Made by a program: the position numbers and the translations under genes. Shown here piece after piece: positions 60,605 to 64,000 of a stretch of 64,000 nucleotides of DNA. The stretch spans positions 361,466 to 425,465 of the forward strand of contig NW_017804498.1 of NCBI RefSeq assembly GCF_001625305.1. Direction: 5' to 3'. Source of the DNA: Branchiostoma belcheri (Eukaryota; Chordata; Leptocardii; Amphioxiformes; Branchiostomatidae). A model generated the notes under the pieces. It was given only the letters and a program-made list of their open reading frames with translations. It had not been told where the DNA came from and made no database searches. Positions within the stretch are counted from its first letter, which is position 1; each line of letters opens with the position of its first letter.

Positions 60605-60700
60605 CTGATGATGTCATTACATTAGGTGATGATGTCACAGAGTTTGATGATGTCAACACATTAAGTGATGATGTCATACCAAGTTGTGATGATGTTTGCC
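60605..60700. repeat. Short tandem array of TGATGATGTCA
   Basis: Four copies of TGATGATGTCA and a fifth partial copy (TGATGATGTT) occur at 18-21-bp spacing. Each unit contains TGATGTCA, close to a CRE/ATF half-palindrome. Confidence 0.75.
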
Positions 60701-61978
60701 AAAATACTAGTATGTGGTGACTTCTCAGAACCATATGCCAGGGGTTTAATGTGAAATGACATAGCAAGCACCAATAAATGGTGTTTTCTATGACGTTTCA
60801 AGTGTTTTATATTCCTCAATCCTCTGGTTGCAATCTTGAAAATGTACTTACAACTTGACATTTAAAACATTTTCCCTTTCTAAATTGATCAGAGAGAGGA
60901 AGAATCACATTCATGGGCATCTATGCATTTGACTATCTTGGAAAAAAATAAAACAAAAGACCAGGAGACTGGAATATTTCATTGACAGAAAATGAAAGGC
61001 AGTTCCACCACTGACATGGGATCTGAGTAGCCAGGCCAGGCAGGCAGCCAGCCCAGTTCTTTCCGTAAACCCGACAGTGTAGCAAGCCCTGTAGTGTGTA
61101 ACATCACAGCACCTCAGTTTTGTGGCTGTTTGTAAGCTATTGTGAATGTTGCAATCATGAACTGTACCTGGATCTATGGTATGAGATTGAAGCGTATTTA
61201 TTACAGTATGTACAGATAGATCGACTGGTTTAGAGACATGAGCACAGATCCTACAAGAGATGTAATTTTTAGTGCAAATGGCCTGAATAATATGCTGCTT
61301 TTCCAGCCTATCACATTGTCTGTTATTTGAATCGTTTGCTTCATAACGTTAAGATGCGATAGTCCAGTCACGTTACACCTCCAACCACTTCTATTTGAAG
61401 CTCCTTGTTCCGACTTAGATTTTTGGTAGGTCTTTGCAGTGCAAACCTTCACGAATGCGTAGAACCATTGACAATGAATAGACGATGGGATTAGACCAAT
61501 GATTAGTCGGATGTATCGTTGGCATCACGATAAAACGTTGACAAAACCACGCATTATAAACGTGGAAGTTACTATAGACAATTTGGGGCATCGATATCGT
61601 AAGCACAACCGTTAATTTCCTACTGCAAGGCAGTTTGCCCTGCTTAAGGGAAGAAGCTACTCGTATTAGGCGATAGATCGTAAGCTACAGGAAGATTCTT
61701 CATCATGTATATTTCCAGTTTGGCAAAAGCACCGAAGTAACGGGTTCCTTTCTCAGCAGTATTCTAATTGAGTCAAGGGGACGCTCCTGACCTGGGCGCG
61801 CATTCGTCAGAAGCGTAACCATGCAGGTTAGGAACAGTCCACGTGACCTCATACACACCTGGGTACCCTCACCTGGCACCAGCGTGCTTAAATACGGCAT
61901 AGAACAAGAGATTGCACATTCGGAGCCCTGGAGACCGGCCAGGACAAAGGAGAAACGAGCGGACGAGTGTGACGGACA

Positions 61979-61998
61979 NNNNNNNNNNNNNNNNNNNN
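61979..61998. other. Assembly gap (20 N)
   Basis: This run of N is followed by a G-rich stretch of GGGAAGGGAAGGGGGGGGGG type, which probably caused the sequencing break. Confidence 0.99.
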
Positions 61999-62378
61999 GA
62001 GGGAAGGGAAGGGGGGGGGGGTTGTGGGCTGATGACGTCTCAGTGGGCGAAGCGAATTTAAAAACAGCCCACTCACCCACCCTCTTTTTCAACGTCTATT
62101 TGAAGCTCGCTACACGTCCCTTTGGGCGATTGCTCCGGACTTTCTGCCCATACCTTTAACCCATTCCCGGACTTCACCCAGGGTCACTTAGGATAGGGTA
62201 CTGTGTGCAGTGCTGAGGCGGTTTATAGATTTCCAGTGCTCAAGTTGAGTCAGCACTGAAAATTGAAACTTAGGTGCAGTTTGTTTAACATTCTTAAGTT
62301 TGGTAGAAACAAACTCGAAACCATGCAAAGTCGAAACACTTGAGAAGAGACGAGCGACCCTCTACACTACGGCACCAT

Positions 62379-62483
62379 TCCCACTAGGATAAAATTGTCC
62401 GGATCGAACCGACTTAAGCCGGCTCGGAGCCGGATCAAAGCGAATCAATTCGGTTCGATCCGGACAATTTTATCCTAGTGGGA
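62379..62483. mobile_element. 105-bp near-perfect palindrome (foldback element)
   Basis: Two 34-nt arms, 62379-62412 and 62450-62483, are exact reverse complements starting TCCCACTAGGATAAAATTG. The loop holds a smaller GCCGGCTCGGAGCCGG hairpin. ATT precedes and follows the CCC...GGG core, which suggests a 3-bp target duplication. Confidence 0.8.
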
Positions 62484-63561
62484 TTTGCCCGCATCGGAAC
62501 GTACAGCATAGCAGAATCGATCTCCTACCTAGCCTCTACCAGGCTTGAGGGCGCGGCTGGAAATAGTAGAAATTGGCCAAATAGAGAGATATAACACGCC
62601 GAGGGAGTTTAGCCATCCAGTTTAACAGTTTGCCGGCAAGCAGCACGGCCAAAACCTTAGAATCTCCGGAAAAATTACTCGTTATCAAAATAGCCCAGTA
62701 CCACCACTGTTAAGACTGTTGAATAAGAATAAATGACATGTTGCAAATTGGCTGATCAAGTGGCTCACACTCTGATGATCTCTGATGTTTGTCATTGGTT
62801 TGTGAGGACGATGGTCGCTCGTGAACTTTAGAGCGGTAAATGTGCAGGTGGCAAGAACTGCGCATGTACGTCGCTGCCAGGAAAACATCTTGAAATGAAA
62901 TTAACATCTTCGCAGCGGAGGTTGCCGACCTCGGCCGTCATTTGATTGATAAAGGACATTATTTCTGTATAATGCCCTCGGATTGATGTTTTCTCCGCTG
63001 TTTTTCATCCCCCTTTCTATTTCAGGACATAAACGCGAAACGTGTTTTCTTGTGACAAAGGCCTGTTCTGGTGATATTGGTTTCACGCCGGGTGTTATTT
63101 TTGACTTAATTATTAATCTGAAGGACAACCGAGACGGAATATCTTGTTTATTTGCCGTATAAAAGGAATCGTGCATTTCACCATCGCAAGCAGCATGCGC
63201 AGTGTCGCGCGCCACGATTTTATCTCATGTATGATAAAAATGATATTGTCTATTTTCGCGCGCCTCAGATTTCTCAGAACAGAACTGTCATATTAAGATG
63301 ATGTTGAATCTTTGCACAAGCTAGTGGCTATAATAAGAAAGAAAACGTTAATATTAATGCATTGTCAGTACCTTCATCATAGGCGTCAGCGACTAGATAA
63401 AATGTACCGACGTGACTGTCCTCTAACTATAATGACACAAGTAACACAAACGACAGGATACTTTTAGTGGCATTTATTGAACGATATAGGCTAGTATCTA
63501 TGTTCTGCCTCAGATGTCATTTTCCTTTGAGGCGGGAACCTCTCTCGTGTGTGTCCATATA

Positions 63562-64000
63562 CGAGGGGTGATCCAAAAGTTCTCGGCCTCACCTAGGAAA
63601 TAGAGGTCAAACTCCTATTCTTTGGTATGGCTGTATACTATGACGTCTTACATCACTGCACACAAAAATTCAAATTTTTGTATTCATTAATTACCACGTG
63701 ACGCCCCGTGAAAATGGGGTGGGTGAGGGCAAAATCACAAAATGGCCGCACCAGAAGCGTGTGCTGTGATCAAGTGTATCGATAAAAAGCTATGTCTCCT
63801 AGGGAAATCCATAAATACATGATCAAGTCACTTGGTGATGACTCCCCTTCTTATTTAACTACAAAGAACTGGGTTGCTAGCTCTAAGCGCGTCAAGGAGA
63901 GCACAAAAGATGAACATATGTCAGGATGCCACAAATCAGCACCATGGACAATCCAGTTGAGGCCATCCATCACATGGTAGTAAATGACAGATGTGAGACT
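63562..64000 (+). mobile_element. Mariner-family transposon, 5' part (cut by window end)
   Basis: The inverted-repeat end CGAGGGGTGATCCAAAAGTT follows a TA. An untranslated leader of about 180 bp comes next, then a transposase start. The right end is outside the window. Confidence 0.8.
63742..64000 (+). pseudogene. Decayed mariner transposase, N-terminal part
   Basis: The ATG at 63742 begins MAAPEACAVIKCIDKK. The homology then continues in a second frame from 63792 (SPREIHKY, GDDSPSYLTTKNWVASSKR) and in a third from about 63944 (VEAIHHMVVNDR). These are the mos1-type helix-turn-helix and linker blocks of mariner transposases. Two frame breaks within 250 bp show an inactive copy. The catalytic DDD region lies outside. 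Confidence 0.78.

Larger units (their letters stand above)
57656..63541. other. Intergenic or long 3' region, no gene recognised
   Basis: Plain AT-rich sequence to about 61600. Sequence from about 61780 to 62160 is GC- and CpG-richer and could be a promoter of a gene beyond the window, but no coding start is supported. It holds the TGATGATGTCA array, a 105-bp palindrome and an N gap. Confidence 0.5.

Noticed and set aside
61821-62159. Coding exon around the second N gap
   Set aside because: The open frame depends on the N run and a G-rich tract. No recognisable protein or splice context.
62901-63215. 104-codon minus-strand ORF near the right end
   Set aside because: No known domain or supporting splice sites. 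The region is CpG-richer, so long open frames arise by chance.
1-64000. CRISPR array, bacterial operon or rRNA genes
   Set aside because: The sequence is intron-bearing eukaryotic DNA. Repeated units are transposons and microsatellites, with no regular spacer architecture.

Overview
The window is animal nuclear DNA: AT-rich, intron-dominated and full of short interspersed repeats and non-autonomous DNA transposons. Gene content (an animal-type SERAC1 and a heterotrimeric G-protein alpha subunit), repeat texture and strong apparent haplotype divergence suggest an invertebrate deuterostome, most likely a lancelet (Branchiostoma). The species is inferred. Two runs of N (13601-13620 and 61979-61998) mark assembly gaps.

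Two protein-coding genes can be built exon by exon. They lie head to head around a shared 1.3-kb upstream region (23773-25061). To the left, on the minus strand, are ten exons (7319-23772) for the N-terminal ~398 residues of a SERAC1 orthologue, a phosphatidylglycerol-remodelling protein of mitochondria-associated membranes. The catalytic lipase-like half should lie beyond the left edge. To the right, on the plus strand, are seven exons (25062-54999) of a divergent G-alpha of about 358 residues. Its exon lengths (185, 129, 130 and 154 nt among them) match the Gq-type gene layout. Its nucleotide-binding loops carry unusual substitutions, it has no visible N-terminal lipidation site, and exon 1 holds an apparent one-base frameshift.

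The SERAC1 locus contains a 1.02-kb near-identical duplication of one exon and its flanks on either side of an N gap. The first copy runs into a transposon, and the second copy has the matching empty site. This is best explained as two haplotypes placed in series by the assembler.

The rest is introns and intergenic DNA. It holds 3-bp-TSD MITEs, a hAT-like MITE with a perfect 8-bp TSD, a 963-bp TIR element with TATA duplications, tRNA-derived SINE-like sequences, foldback palindromes, a GC-rich repeat family, microsatellites and a decayed mariner transposon at the right edge. I recognise no further host gene between 55000 and 63561.
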